64,000 nucleotides of DNA from an uncultured Monoglobus sp. Its GTDB lineage: Bacteria; Bacillota; Clostridia; Monoglobales; Monoglobaceae. Location: NCBI GenBank assembly GCA_947624305.1, contig CANQKC010000014.1, forward strand, positions 1 through 64,000, read 5' to 3'. Positions 33,442-42,899 of the stretch are shown one piece after another. How positions within the stretch are numbered: position 1 is the stretch's first letter; each line of letters starts with the position of its first letter. The notes below the pieces were generated by a model. That model was not told the DNA's origin. It saw nothing but the letters and a program-made list of their open reading frames with translations, and made no database searches. The translations under genes were made by a program, and so were the position numbers.

Positions 33442-34701
33442 ATGAAGGTATTGGTTATCGGCGGCGGCGGCAGAGAACACGCGATCATCTGGAAGCTCGC
33501 GCAGAGCGACAAGGTCGACAAGATCTACTGCGCACCTGGCAACGGCGGCATATCCGAGCTCGCCGAATGCGTGGACATCGGAGTTATGGATCTTGAGAAG
33601 CAGACCGCTTTCGCCAAGGAAAATAATATTGACCTGACGGTAGTCGCTCCCGACGATCCGCTGGCCGCGGGCGCCGTTGACGCATTTGAGGCGGCAAGTC
33701 TTAAAGCGTTCGGCCCGAACAAGGCGGCGGCGATCATTGAGGGCAGCAAGGCCTTTTCAAAGGATCTGATGAAAAAATACGGCATACCCACGGCGGCTTA
33801 TGAGATTTTCGACTCAAGCTCCGCTGCGATAGATTACATAAAATCGCAAAACAAATTTCCTGTCGTTGTAAAGGCGGACGGGCTCGCGCTCGGCAAGGGC
33901 GTTATAATCGCCAAAAGCCTTGACGAGGCCGAGACAGCCGTTCATGACATTATGGACGACAAGATCTTCGGCGCGGCGGGCGGCAAAGTCGTTATCGAGG
34001 AGTTTTTGACAGGCCCCGAGATATCGGTGCTCGCGTTCACCGACGGAAAGACTATGAAGCCCATGGTCTCGGCGCAGGACCACAAGCGTGCCTATGACAA
34101 CGACGAGGGCCCCAACACAGGCGGAATGGGCACGTTCTCGCCCAGCCGCGTCTACACCCCCGAGGTGGCCGACGAGTGCATGAACAACATCTTCCTGCCC
34201 ACAATGAAGGCCATGAACGCCGAGGGCAGGACGTTTAAGGGCGTGCTCTACTTCGGACTGATGAAAACGGCGGATGGCGTTAAGGTCATTGAGTACAACT
34301 GCCGCTTCGGCGACCCTGAGACACAGGTCGTGCTGCCGAGGCTCAAGACCGATCTGTTTGACATAATGAGCGCGGTCGTTGACGAAAGGTTGTCAGACAT
34401 TGACATCGAGTGGTCGGATGAGGCCTGCGTCTGCGTCGTTATGGCCTCGGGCGGCTATCCGAAGTCATATCAGAAGGGATATAAGATCGACGGCATCAAG
34501 CAGGCCGAGAGTTTGGGCGCAACCGTGTTCCACGCGGGAACCAAGCTCGACGGTGCCGACGTGCTGACAAACGGCGGCAGGGTCTTAGGCGTTACCGCGA
34601 TGGGCGAAACGCTTGACGAGGCAATAAAAAAGGCCTACGGATATGTGGACGTTATTCATTTTAAGGACGCCCACTTCAGACATGACATAGGAATTAAATA
34701 A
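33442..34701 (+). CDS. purD: Phosphoribosylamine-glycine ligase
   Basis: A 419-residue ATP-grasp enzyme of purine synthesis, making GAR from phosphoribosylamine, glycine and ATP. Motifs: VIGGGGREHAIIWKLAQS at the start, VKADGLALGKGVIIA, and the purD signature GPNTGGMGTFSP. A GAGGAG site precedes the ATG. TTGCAA and TAAACT with a 17-base spacer (33366-33394) may be the promoter. It is not in a pur operon here; carB follows by 25 bases. Confidence 0.97.
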   Translation: MKVLVIGGGGREHAIIWKLAQSDKVDKIYCAPGNGGISELAECVDIGVMDLEKQTAFAKENNIDLTVVAPDDPLAAGAVDAFEAASLKAFGPNKAAAIIEGSKAFSKDLMKKYGIPTAAYEIFDSSSAAIDYIKSQNKFPVVVKADGLALGKGVIIAKSLDEAETAVHDIMDDKIFGAAGGKVVIEEFLTGPEISVLAFTDGKTMKPMVSAQDHKRAYDNDEGPNTGGMGTFSPSRVYTPEVADECMNNIFLPTMKAMNAEGRTFKGVLYFGLMKTADGVKVIEYNCRFGDPETQVVLPRLKTDLFDIMSAVVDERLSDIDIEWSDEACVCVVMASGGYPKSYQKGYKIDGIKQAESLGATVFHAGTKLDGADVLTNGGRVLGVTAMGETLDEAIKKAYGYVDVIHFKDAHFRHDIGIK

Positions 34702-34726
34702 ATTTGCATAAAGGAGAAAGCTGAAA

Positions 34727-37700
34727 ATGGAAAATCTTAAAAAACGTGAGGATATACATAAGGTCCTGATCATCGGCTCGGGCCCGATCATCATCGGACA
34801 GGCCTGCGAGTTCGACTATTCGGGCACCCAGGCCTGCAAGGCGCTGAGAAAGCTCGGCTATGAGATCGTTTTGGTCAACTCGAACCCCGCAACGATCATG
34901 ACCGACCCCGAAACAGCCGACGTGACCTATATCGAGCCCCTCAACCTTGAGCGGCTCACGCAGATAATCGAAAAAGAGCGCCCCGACGCGCTGCTGCCGA
35001 ACCTCGGCGGCCAGTCGGGCCTCAACCTCTGCTCCGAGCTCGCCAAGGCGGGCGTGCTTGACAAGTACGGCGTGAAGGTCATCGGCGTTCAGGTGGACGC
35101 GATCGACCGCGGCGAGGACAGGATAGAGTTTAAGAACACGATGAATTCCCTCGGCATTGAGATGGCGCGCAGTGAGGTCGCCTACTCGGTCGACGAGGCG
35201 CTCAAGATCGCCGACGAGCTCGGCTATCCCGTCGTTTTAAGGCCCGCCTACACCATGGGCGGCGCGGGCGGCGGCCTTGTCTATAACACCGAGGAGCTCA
35301 AGGTCGTGTGCGAGCGCGGCCTGCAGGCCAGCCTCGTCGGACAGGTTCTGGTCGAGGAGTCGGTCCTCGGCTGGGAGGAGCTTGAGCTTGAGGTCGTTCG
35401 CGACGCGGCGGGCAACATGATAACCGTCTGCTTCATTGAGAATATCGACCCGCTCGGCGTTCACACGGGCGACTCGTTCTGCTCCGCGCCGATGCTGACC
35501 ATTCCCGAGGACGTGCAGGCCGAGCTTCAGCGGCAGGCCTACAAGATCGTCGAGGCCATTCAGGTCATCGGTGGCACCAACGTGCAGTTCGCTCGGAACC
35601 CCGAGGATGGCAGGATCATTGTTATCGAAATCAACCCCAGAACGTCGCGCTCGTCGGCTCTCGCCTCTAAGGCGACCGGCTTCCCGATCGCGCTCGTTTC
35701 GGCAATGCTCGCCTCGGGCCTTAACCTCAGCGACATTCCCTGCGGAAAATACGGCACTCTTGACAAATACTACCCCGACGGCGACTATGTTGTTATCAAG
35801 TTCGCGCGCTGGGCGTTTGAAAAATTCAAGGGCGCCGAGGACAAGCTGGGCACACAGATGCGCGCCGTGGGCGAGGTCATGAGCATAGGCAAGACCTACA
35901 AAGAGGCCTTTCAGAAGGCGATCCGCAGCCTTGAGATAGGCAGATACGGTCTCGGCGGAGCGAAGGACTTCGGTGAAAAGTCCAAAGAGCAACTCCTTAA
36001 AATGCTCAAAACCCCCACCAGCGAGCGCCAGTTCATCATGTACGAGGCGCTGCGCAAGGGCGCGGAGGTCGAGGAAATATACCAAATCACAAAAATCAAG
36101 CATTATTTTATCGAGCAGATGAAAGAGCTTGTCGAGGAGGAGGAAAGCCTCAAGCGGTATAAGGGCGAGGTTCCCCCGACAGATGTTCTCGGAACAGCCA
36201 AAAAGGACGGCTTCTCCGACAGATATTTGAGCGAGCTTCTTGATGTGCCCGAGGAAAATATAAGAAACGCGAGGATCGCCGCGGGCATCACCGAGGCCTG
36301 GGAGGGCGTCCACGTCAGCGGCACGCGGGACTCGGCCTACTATTACTCATCCTACAATATGAAGGACGAGAGCAAGGTGAACACCGACAAGCCCAAGATC
36401 ATGATTTTGGGCGGCGGCCCCAACAGGATCGGACAGGGCATCGAGTTTGACTACTGCTGCGTTCACGCGGCGATAGCGCTCAAGAAGCTCGGCTTTGAGA
36501 CGATCATAGTCAACTGCAATCCCGAGACTGTCTCGACCGACTATGATACCTCTGACAAGCTGTACTTCGAGCCGCTGACCCTTGAGGATGTTCTGAGTAT
36601 ACACGAGAAGGAAAAGCCGGTTGGCGTTATCGCGCAGTTCGGCGGCCAGACGCCTCTGAACTTAGCGGCAGAGCTCAAGAAAAACGGTGTTAACATACTC
36701 GGCACCACGCCCGAGACGATCGACCTCGCCGAGGACAGGGATTTATTCCGCGAGATGATGGACAAGCTCGGGATCCCGATGCCCCAGTCGGGCATGGCCG
36801 TCAACGTTGACGAGGCCATCGCGATCGCCGAGGAGATCGGCTATCCGGTTATGGTGCGCCCCTCCTACGTTCTGGGCGGACGCGGCATGGAGGTCGTTCA
36901 CGACGAGGAGAGCCTGCGCGTCTACATGGCTGCGGCGGTCGGCGTGACGCCCGACAGACCAATACTCATCGACAGGTTCCTGAACCACGCCACCGAGTGC
37001 GAGGCCGACGCGATCAGCGACGGCGAAAATGTGTTCGTGCCCGCGGTAATGGAGCACATCGAGCTCGCGGGAATACACTCGGGCGACTCGGCCTGCATTC
37101 TGCCGTCGATGAACATTCCCGAAAAGCATGTTAATACAATAAAGGAATACACGAGGAAAATAGCGAGAGAGATGAACGTACGCGGACTGATGAACATGCA
37201 GTACGCGATCGAAAACGACAAGGTTTACGTTCTTGAGGCCAATCCGAGAGCGTCAAGAACCGTGCCGCTGGTTTCAAAGGTGTGCAATATACGCATGGTT
37301 CCGCTCGCGACCGACATCATAACCTCGCCTCTGACCGGCAGAAAGTCGCCGATCGCCGATCTTAAAGAAAAGAAGATACCGCACTACGGCGTTAAAGAGG
37401 CAGTATTCCCGTTCAATATGTTCCAGGAGGTCGATCCGGTGCTCGGCCCCGAGATGCGCTCGACCGGTGAGGTCCTCGGCATGGCTCCGACATTCGGCGA
37501 AGCCTTCCTCAAGGCGCAGGAAGCCACGCAGATCAAGTTCCCCACAAGCGGCAAGGTGCTGATCAGCGTCAACGACCGCGACAAGGACGAGCTCGTCGAG
37601 GTCGCGCAGGGCTTTAAGGACTGCGGATTTGAAATTCTTGCCACTGAGGGCACCGGAAAGATGCTCAAGGACAACGGCATAGACGTCAAGATCGTCGCCA

Positions 37701-37957
37701 AGCTCGGCGAGGGCCGCCCCAACGTCCTCGACGTGATAACAAACGGCGAGGTCAACATAGTCATCAACACGCCCACCGACAAAAAGGGAGCCGCCGACGA
37801 CAGCTATATCCGAAAGGGCGTCATAAAGGGCCGGATCTCCTACGTCACCACAATGGCCGAGGCCAAAGCCGCCATCGCGGGCCTCAAAACCATGAAGGAC
37901 GCGACCGGAGACGTGAAATCCCTTCAGGAGCTTCACGCCGAGATCACGGAAGAATAA
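34727..37957 (+). CDS. carB: Carbamoyl-phosphate synthase large subunit
   Basis: A 1076-residue full-length CarB: two ATP-grasp halves (first with GSGPIIIGQACEFDYSGTQA, second with GGGPNRIGQGIEFDYCCVHA) joined by the oligomerisation region, and a C-terminal MGS-like allosteric domain (about 935-1076). It makes carbamoyl phosphate for arginine and pyrimidines. The usual small subunit CarA is not adjacent; the upstream neighbour is purD. AAGGAG precedes the ATG and a terminator follows. Confidence 0.97.
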   Translation: MENLKKREDIHKVLIIGSGPIIIGQACEFDYSGTQACKALRKLGYEIVLVNSNPATIMTDPETADVTYIEPLNLERLTQIIEKERPDALLPNLGGQSGLNLCSELAKAGVLDKYGVKVIGVQVDAIDRGEDRIEFKNTMNSLGIEMARSEVAYSVDEALKIADELGYPVVLRPAYTMGGAGGGLVYNTEELKVVCERGLQASLVGQVLVEESVLGWEELELEVVRDAAGNMITVCFIENIDPLGVHTGDSFCSAPMLTIPEDVQAELQRQAYKIVEAIQVIGGTNVQFARNPEDGRIIVIEINPRTSRSSALASKATGFPIALVSAMLASGLNLSDIPCGKYGTLDKYYPDGDYVVIKFARWAFEKFKGAEDKLGTQMRAVGEVMSIGKTYKEAFQKAIRSLEIGRYGLGGAKDFGEKSKEQLLKMLKTPTSERQFIMYEALRKGAEVEEIYQITKIKHYFIEQMKELVEEEESLKRYKGEVPPTDVLGTAKKDGFSDRYLSELLDVPEENIRNARIAAGITEAWEGVHVSGTRDSAYYYSSYNMKDESKVNTDKPKIMILGGGPNRIGQGIEFDYCCVHAAIALKKLGFETIIVNCNPETVSTDYDTSDKLYFEPLTLEDVLSIHEKEKPVGVIAQFGGQTPLNLAAELKKNGVNILGTTPETIDLAEDRDLFREMMDKLGIPMPQSGMAVNVDEAIAIAEEIGYPVMVRPSYVLGGRGMEVVHDEESLRVYMAAAVGVTPDRPILIDRFLNHATECEADAISDGENVFVPAVMEHIELAGIHSGDSACILPSMNIPEKHVNTIKEYTRKIAREMNVRGLMNMQYAIENDKVYVLEANPRASRTVPLVSKVCNIRMVPLATDIITSPLTGRKSPIADLKEKKIPHYGVKEAVFPFNMFQEVDPVLGPEMRSTGEVLGMAPTFGEAFLKAQEATQIKFPTSGKVLISVNDRDKDELVEVAQGFKDCGFEILATEGTGKMLKDNGIDVKIVAKLGEGRPNVLDVITNGEVNIVINTPTDKKGAADDSYIRKGVIKGRISYVTTMAEAKAAIAGLKTMKDATGDVKSLQELHAEITEE

Positions 37958-37963
37958 AGCAAC

Positions 37964-37990
37964 AGCCCCGCAGAAATCCGCGGGGCTTTT
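37964..37990 (+). terminator. Terminator after carB
   Basis: AGCCCCGC pairs with GCGGGGCT and is followed by TTTATT. Confidence 0.85.
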
Positions 37991-38002
37991 ATTATGCGTA
38001 TT

Positions 38003-38641
38003 TTATTTTTTGGCCGCAAGCGTTGACGGAATTATGTAATCAAACACTTCGGGCTCAACGCCGAGAATATCTTTGATCCGCTTCACGGAAAATGCCACAT
38101 ATTCGTCATCGTTAAAATCGGGTATTCTCGGAACACGGACGTGAAGCTTTGACGCGTCAACACATTCCCTAATTCTGTACAGATTATTTGAAAGATTGCG
38201 TATACCGACGCCGGTATATTCCTTATATATTTTCATGTCCATATCCTTGACGTCTATGATCCATTCGTCAATATCATCGGTCAGAGGCTCAACGCATCTC
38301 CACGGAACATTCAATGAGGTCTCGATCCGCATTTTCCATTCCGGATCGGCTATGCGGCAAACCTCGTGAATAAACGCGGACTGCAAAAGCGGCTCGCCGC
38401 CTCCGAACGTTATTCCGCCTCCGGACATCTTATAATAAATATCATCCTTTTTCAGCACGTCCACAAGCTCCTCGGGCGTGTATGAATATCTGGGGATGCC
38501 TCCGAATTCGTCCTCATGGCAAAAATTATTTATGCAGTATTTGCAGCGCAGAGGACAATCAAAAAAAGCAACCAAAGTAACGACTCCGCGGCCGTCCGTT
38601 CCCATTCTCAAGCGTGAAACGCTCATAATATCGCCAATCAT
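38003..38641 (-). CDS. Radical SAM protein, activase-like
   Basis: A 212-residue radical SAM protein with C-x3-C-x2-C in FDCPLRCKYC for the [4Fe-4S] cluster and the SAM-binding GGGEP motif (TFGGGEPLLQ). Its size resembles glycyl-radical-enzyme activases and queuosine-type short radical SAM proteins, but no glycyl radical enzyme is nearby. A strong GGAGGTGGGACT site precedes the ATG, which overlaps the stop of the upstream gene by four bases (ATGA). The partner gene is probably its functional mate; the substrate is unknown. Confidence 0.85.
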   Translation of the reverse strand: MIGDIMSVSRLRMGTDGRGVVTLVAFFDCPLRCKYCINNFCHEDEFGGIPRYSYTPEELVDVLKKDDIYYKMSGGGITFGGGEPLLQSAFIHEVCRIADPEWKMRIETSLNVPWRCVEPLTDDIDEWIIDVKDMDMKIYKEYTGVGIRNLSNNLYRIRECVDASKLHVRVPRIPDFNDDEYVAFSVKRIKDILGVEPEVFDYIIPSTLAAKK

Positions 38642-39672
38642 AGTCCCACCTCCGACTCGGCGTCAAACTCGGGATAAACCCGCTTTTCGCGAGGAATTTT
38701 TTCTAATGCTTCTCTCAGGAAATCCGCCTCTCTGTCGCATTTTTCGCATGTGCCCGCGCACGGCCCGACAGACGGACATTCTTCGCTTTCAAAATGTATA
38801 TTATTCGCCGCCGCAAGCTTTAGCCGTTGATCCCGCAAAATATTGCAGACCTTTTTTCCGTCAAACCGTGCGACCGGTCTCTCTACGCGGTCTTTCACAT
38901 ATTCGTCATTATTTGGAAATGACGGCCCATCGACAAGCACTCCAAGTGTGGTCAGCTGCAATTGTACAGGAAAATCCAACTCGGTTGTTAATTTTTGGAC
39001 GTTTGATATATCAATATCATCAAATCCGTTTTTAAGTGAAACGTATTTCATACTGGCAAAATCGAAAAAACACGGTTTTTTTATCTTTTCGTGAGAATCG
39101 GAAGACACATAGTTGTTTATGTGATATATCCCGTTTAAAATACAAGGCAGCATATTTCCCAAATCGTCAGTGACAAACCCAAGAAAATCGTCAAGGCCTT
39201 TGCCTTTGTCAAACTTATCAAGCTTTTTGTTTATATCGTAAAACAAAAACGAGTCAAGATGTGAAAGGTCGGAAACCAATTCTTTAAAGGCAGTGGTTTT
39301 TGCGTTTACTTCAAACCTCAGCGGCGGCATCGCGACAAGATGAAGATGATTATATCCATTAATGTCTTTTAATGCATAATACGGATAAAGCGTGCTCGGC
39401 TCGTTGTCGGCAAGAAAAACAATATCCTCATAATAACGTAAGTGTGAGTTAAGCTTTTTTGCGACGGACGCCAACGCTTTAAACCTGCCGCTTTCAATGC
39501 CGACATTGTCCATTCCCAGCCCGACAGGCTTATAAGGCGAGACAAAACATTCATATTTGTCGGTCACCTTTTTACCGTCAAGGCAAACAACAATCAAAAT
39601 ATCCTTATATTTTTCCAAAAACGGATTGTCCTTGTTCCAAATCATTCCCGTGTCGGTTATCAAAATCCTCAT
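38638..39672 (-). CDS. Uncharacterised partner of the radical SAM protein, Cys-rich C-terminus
   Basis: A 344-residue protein I do not recognise. The N-terminal 120 residues look like an alpha/beta domain (RILITDTGMIW, DILIVVCLDGKKV, IVFLADNEPSTLYPYYAL). The C-terminus carries a compact motif with four Cys in CPSVGPCAGTCEKCD, spaced as a metal or Fe-S site, before a helix (READFLREALEKI). No membrane segment is seen. AAGGAG eight bases before the ATG at 39672 sets the start. Coupling to the radical SAM gene suggests a shared pathway; candidates are a peptide or cofactor modification. Confidence 0.75.
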   Translation of the reverse strand: MRILITDTGMIWNKDNPFLEKYKDILIVVCLDGKKVTDKYECFVSPYKPVGLGMDNVGIESGRFKALASVAKKLNSHLRYYEDIVFLADNEPSTLYPYYALKDINGYNHLHLVAMPPLRFEVNAKTTAFKELVSDLSHLDSFLFYDINKKLDKFDKGKGLDDFLGFVTDDLGNMLPCILNGIYHINNYVSSDSHEKIKKPCFFDFASMKYVSLKNGFDDIDISNVQKLTTELDFPVQLQLTTLGVLVDGPSFPNNDEYVKDRVERPVARFDGKKVCNILRDQRLKLAAANNIHFESEECPSVGPCAGTCEKCDREADFLREALEKIPREKRVYPEFDAESEVGL

Positions 39673-39745
39673 ATCAATCACTCCTTACCTGTTTTTTTAA
39701 ACTTCGTCAAACTGCTTCGGGTAATATACTTTGGAAATTAATATG

Positions 39746-39788
39746 ATTATATCATAACACATGTGTAATAAAACGTACAGTGCACTGT
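39746..39788 (-). promoter_or_regulatory. Control region of the radical SAM pair with two palindromes
   Basis: A TATAAT box (39746-39751, minus strand) is preceded by two exact palindromes, ACACATGTGT (39757-39766) and ACAGTGCACTGT (39777-39788). The -35 is poor, so an activator or repressor binding these sites is plausible. Confidence 0.45.
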
Positions 39789-39952
39789 TAAAATAATAAA
39801 AGTTTTCCGAGGCGCCCGAACGTTTCCCGTCTTGTTTTACCGGATTGTCAAAGCCGGCGCGGTTATTGAATTTTCATTTTATGAGCAGGTTCCCGCTTTT
39901 CGCGATCCGCAAAAGCTCCGACAGATTTTATGTTAAAATGTTCAAATCATTA

Positions 39953-40318
39953 TCAGTACCATGCTACTGTGCCATTTTCCGGCATATTGGCGGTTTCTCC
40001 TTCTTCTTTGAGCCTGCGGATAACATGATCGGCATAAAAATACCATTCACGATCTTCGGTTGCTGTCGGCAGCTCATCTTCGGTCAATGGCGCTGCTCCG
40101 CGTTCTTTGCGCATCTCATCTATCGCGTTTCGCAATTCATTCAATTCATCGGCAACGGCTGCGCACTTAAAATCCATCTCCGCGGGAACATCAACGGCCA
40201 TATCTCCTGTTTTGAGATCAACGTTTATAATGCCGCCCGTTTTTTCCAGATCATCTTCCGGATAATATTTATATATCGCCTTATTATTATCTTTTTTCTC
40301 TATAAAAAATTTTACCAT
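39953..40318 (-). CDS. Hypothetical protein, charged
   Basis: A 121-residue soluble protein rich in Glu, Asp and Lys. The first half predicts beta strands (MVKFFIEKKDNNKAIYKYYP, then GGIINVDLKTGDMAVDVP) and the second half helices. No family is recognised. An AGGAAAC sequence five bases before the ATG supports it. The downstream neighbour ade has its own promoter, so this is probably monocistronic or a tail of the radical SAM region. Confidence 0.6.
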   Translation of the reverse strand: MVKFFIEKKDNNKAIYKYYPEDDLEKTGGIINVDLKTGDMAVDVPAEMDFKCAAVADELNELRNAIDEMRKERGAAPLTEDELPTATEDREWYFYADHVIRRLKEEGETANMPENGTVAWY

Positions 40319-40402
40319 ATTGTTTCCTAACTCTTTCTAACGTAATTATTTTCAATTAAAATCAATTGCGTATCGCCTAATTCTTCGGAATCAACATTTT
40401 CC

Positions 40403-42049
40403 TCACACGTCAATAAAAGCAAATTCACCCACATCGAACAATCCGCCGTCCGTAACTCGGATTTCCGGTATCACCGGCAGCGGCAGAAACGACAGCGATA
40501 AAAACGGGTCAATTCCGTCCGCAACACCCGCGGCTTTCGCGGCTCGGTCGAGACTTTTGTGAATTTTTTCGACCTCATCAACCGGCTTTAACGACATCAA
40601 TCCGCCTATTTCAAGCGGAAGAAACTCTTTAACCTCTCCGCAATTGGCAACCGCGATGCCGCCAGTTTTGCCGAGCGCGTTTACGGCGGCCGCCATGTCG
40701 CGGTCGTTGTCGCCAATCACCGCTATATTATGCGAGTCGTGACCCACAGACGTGGCAATCGCGCCGTTTTTAATTCCGTAGTTCGTCACAAAGCCGAAAC
40801 CTTTTGTGCCCATGTTATGATGGCGTTCTATCACGCAGACCTTTGATAAATTATCCGCCATAGAAGCAGTGACTTTCTTTGTAATAATTGATTTCGGAAC
40901 CATTTCAATTGCGGGAAAATTATTTGTTTTCGGAGTAAACGCAAAAAAGCTCTCGTCGATTTCGGGAAGATGCACTGTGTTTAATACCGATTTGTCGTTT
41001 ACGGGCTTCGTTTCAAATAGCGCCTCGCCGTTTTGGACGACAAGTATTCCGTTTTTGTAAACCCTCGTTATTCTCGTAAGCTCCAAATCCTCCGAAACAA
41101 CCAAGTCCGCTATATACGACGGCGCGACCGCGCCCTTATTGTACATTCTGTAACATTCGGCGGCGTTGAGCGTTGCCATTGTTATCGCGTCAACCGGCTC
41201 TATTTCCAAAGAAATCGCCTTTCTCACACACGCCGATACGCTTCCGCGATCCCTAACCGCGCCTACGAACAAATCGTCTGTACAGAACATACAGCGGCGC
41301 ATATTACGCGCTGTAAGTCCGCCGACAAGCCTCGCCACATCGCGCGAGAGCGTGCCGTCGCGCATTAAAATATACATTCCTTTTCCGAGCTTTTCAAGCA
41401 TTTCCTCAACATTTCCGCACTCGTGATCAGTCTTTATTCCGGCACACAAATACGCGTCGAGAGCGTTTCCGGACAACAGCGGCGCATGACCGTCTATGAT
41501 AGGCTTTACAAGCTTGCCGAGCGTTTCCGCGTCCGCGTTTACGATGCCGGGATAATTCATCATCTCGCCTATTCCGTAAAAATCCGGAGCGAGCCGCGCC
41601 GTGTCTGATGCCGACAAAACAGCTCCCGAGTGCTCCATAGGTGCGGCGGGCACACACGAGGGGAGCATGAAATTAATATCAAGCGGCAAACTTTCGGCGC
41701 ATTTCCGCATAAATTTAAGCCCCGCTTCGCCGCATACATTCGCAATTTCATGGGGATCAGCCATTACAGTAGTAACGCCCTTCGGCACAGCCGCTCTCGC
41801 GTACTCCTGCGGCGTCACCATTGACGATTCAATGTGCATATGCGCGTCGATAAGACCGGGCAGCACATACTGTCCGTTCAAATCGATCTCGTTTTCGCCG
41901 CAATATTTACCGACACCGCAGATAACGCCGTCCTTTACGGCAATATCACCGCTTTCAATTTCGCCCGTAAACACGTTTACAATGCAGCATTTTTTCAAAA
42001 TCATATCCGGCTCGGTTCTGCCCATAGCCGCATCAATTAAATTCTTCAT
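40403..42049 (-). CDS. ade: Adenine deaminase
   Basis: A 548-residue amidohydrolase of the Ade family converting adenine to hypoxanthine and ammonia in purine salvage. Metal-binding PGLIDAHMHIESSM, DPHEIANVCG and the C-terminal GHDSHNIAVIG region are present and the length is normal. I choose the ATG at 42049 with GGGTGA upstream; a GTG sits three bases before it. No purine riboswitch aptamer was seen in the leader. Confidence 0.95.
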   Translation of the reverse strand: MKNLIDAAMGRTEPDMILKKCCIVNVFTGEIESGDIAVKDGVICGVGKYCGENEIDLNGQYVLPGLIDAHMHIESSMVTPQEYARAAVPKGVTTVMADPHEIANVCGEAGLKFMRKCAESLPLDINFMLPSCVPAAPMEHSGAVLSASDTARLAPDFYGIGEMMNYPGIVNADAETLGKLVKPIIDGHAPLLSGNALDAYLCAGIKTDHECGNVEEMLEKLGKGMYILMRDGTLSRDVARLVGGLTARNMRRCMFCTDDLFVGAVRDRGSVSACVRKAISLEIEPVDAITMATLNAAECYRMYNKGAVAPSYIADLVVSEDLELTRITRVYKNGILVVQNGEALFETKPVNDKSVLNTVHLPEIDESFFAFTPKTNNFPAIEMVPKSIITKKVTASMADNLSKVCVIERHHNMGTKGFGFVTNYGIKNGAIATSVGHDSHNIAVIGDNDRDMAAAVNALGKTGGIAVANCGEVKEFLPLEIGGLMSLKPVDEVEKIHKSLDRAAKAAGVADGIDPFLSLSFLPLPVIPEIRVTDGGLFDVGEFAFIDV

Positions 42050-42091
42050 CACTAATCACCCGGTTCTCTCATATATTTTATTGACATAATT

Positions 42092-42120
42092 ATTCTACCA
42101 CATAAACGGCGGAAAATCAA
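42092..42120 (-). promoter_or_regulatory. SigmaA promoter of ade
   Basis: TTGATT (42115-42120) and TAGAAT (42092-42097) are separated by 17 bases on the minus strand. Confidence 0.65.
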
Positions 42121-42167
42121 GAAATACAGAGGTTTCAAATAACATACTATTTTACATTATTCTCTTT

Positions 42168-42776
42168 TTATATATATTCGATTTCATAATCTGTAAACTC
42201 TGACAGGAATCCATCCATAATCTTCTTAACATTTTCCTCTGCCTTCTGATATATCCCTTCGGATTCAACATTCTCAAGGCCTTTCTTCTCGATCTCATCT
42301 ACAAGTTCTTCATATTGCGAAAATTCAATCGGATTAAGAATATTATTCGATTCCGAATAGCTTAATGTGTCCCAGATTACATAATTATCATTAAGCTTTG
42401 CTTCTGGAAATTTAATATAAATTTTGTCGTCATCAACCCTGATTTCGATTTCGTTTATATCATAGCCGACCTTCACCACTCCGCTGACCGTGATTTTTAC
42501 CGAGTTTGTTGTTCCGAGCACTTTTATATCATCAAACATATATCTTGTCTCATCCTTACCCATTGTAACGGTATATTCGCCACTGTAAGTGGTTAACTCT
42601 GCCATCTCCATAATTTTAGATTTAACGTCTTCAACTGTAACAACCTGTTTTTCTACTTCGCCCGGCAGTTTTAAGTCAAATTCTGATCGTTTTCCAACAA
42701 TGTAGCCTATACAAAACCCAACTGCCAAAACTATAATCATTACTATAATATTTTTATAGGATCTTAAAATCTTCAT
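42168..42776 (-). CDS. DUF4230 domain protein, membrane-anchored
   Basis: A 202-residue protein with one N-terminal membrane segment (residues 8-27, NIIVMIIVLAVGFCIGYIVG) and an extracytoplasmic domain matching DUF4230 (LTTYSGEYTV, VKITVSGVVKVGYDINEIEI). The function is unknown. AGGAGGAAG precedes the ATG and overlaps the stop of a 36-codon membrane peptide gene, so the two are probably cotranscribed. Confidence 0.8.
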   Translation of the reverse strand: MKILRSYKNIIVMIIVLAVGFCIGYIVGKRSEFDLKLPGEVEKQVVTVEDVKSKIMEMAELTTYSGEYTVTMGKDETRYMFDDIKVLGTTNSVKITVSGVVKVGYDINEIEIRVDDDKIYIKFPEAKLNDNYVIWDTLSYSESNNILNPIEFSQYEELVDEIEKKGLENVESEGIYQKAEENVKKIMDGFLSEFTDYEIEYI

Positions 42777-42788
42777 CTGTTCTTCCTC

Positions 42789-42899
42789 CTATATCCACGC
42801 AGTAATTAGCACTAATAAATAAAATGCTGCAACAAGCCCTATACCTATTAAAATTACTTTCATTACGCTCTTCGCTACTTTCTTTGCTGCTTTCTTCAT
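42789..42899 (-). CDS. 36-residue membrane peptide
   Basis: The peptide starts with a basic stretch (MKKAAKKVAKSVMK) followed by one hydrophobic segment (VILIGIGLVAAFYLLVLITA). GAGGAGG lies nine bases before the ATG. It ends 12 bases before the DUF4230 start. The positive-inside charge suggests a single-span membrane protein; a type I toxin-like or small-subunit role is possible but unproven. Confidence 0.65.
   Translation of the reverse strand: MKKAAKKVAKSVMKVILIGIGLVAAFYLLVLITAWI

Noticed and set aside
35237-36313. Long open frame of 358 codons opposite carB, and similar long antisense frames over thrC, clpX and tig
   Set aside because: They are mirror frames of GC-rich, codon-biased genes, lack ribosome binding sites and have low-complexity protein sequence.
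39845-40330. 161-codon plus-strand frame
   Set aside because: It mirrors the better-supported minus-strand gene at 39953-40318, which has a binding site.
42050-42167. Purine riboswitch before adenine deaminase
   Set aside because: The leader is too short after the predicted promoter and lacks the conserved three-way junction sequences.
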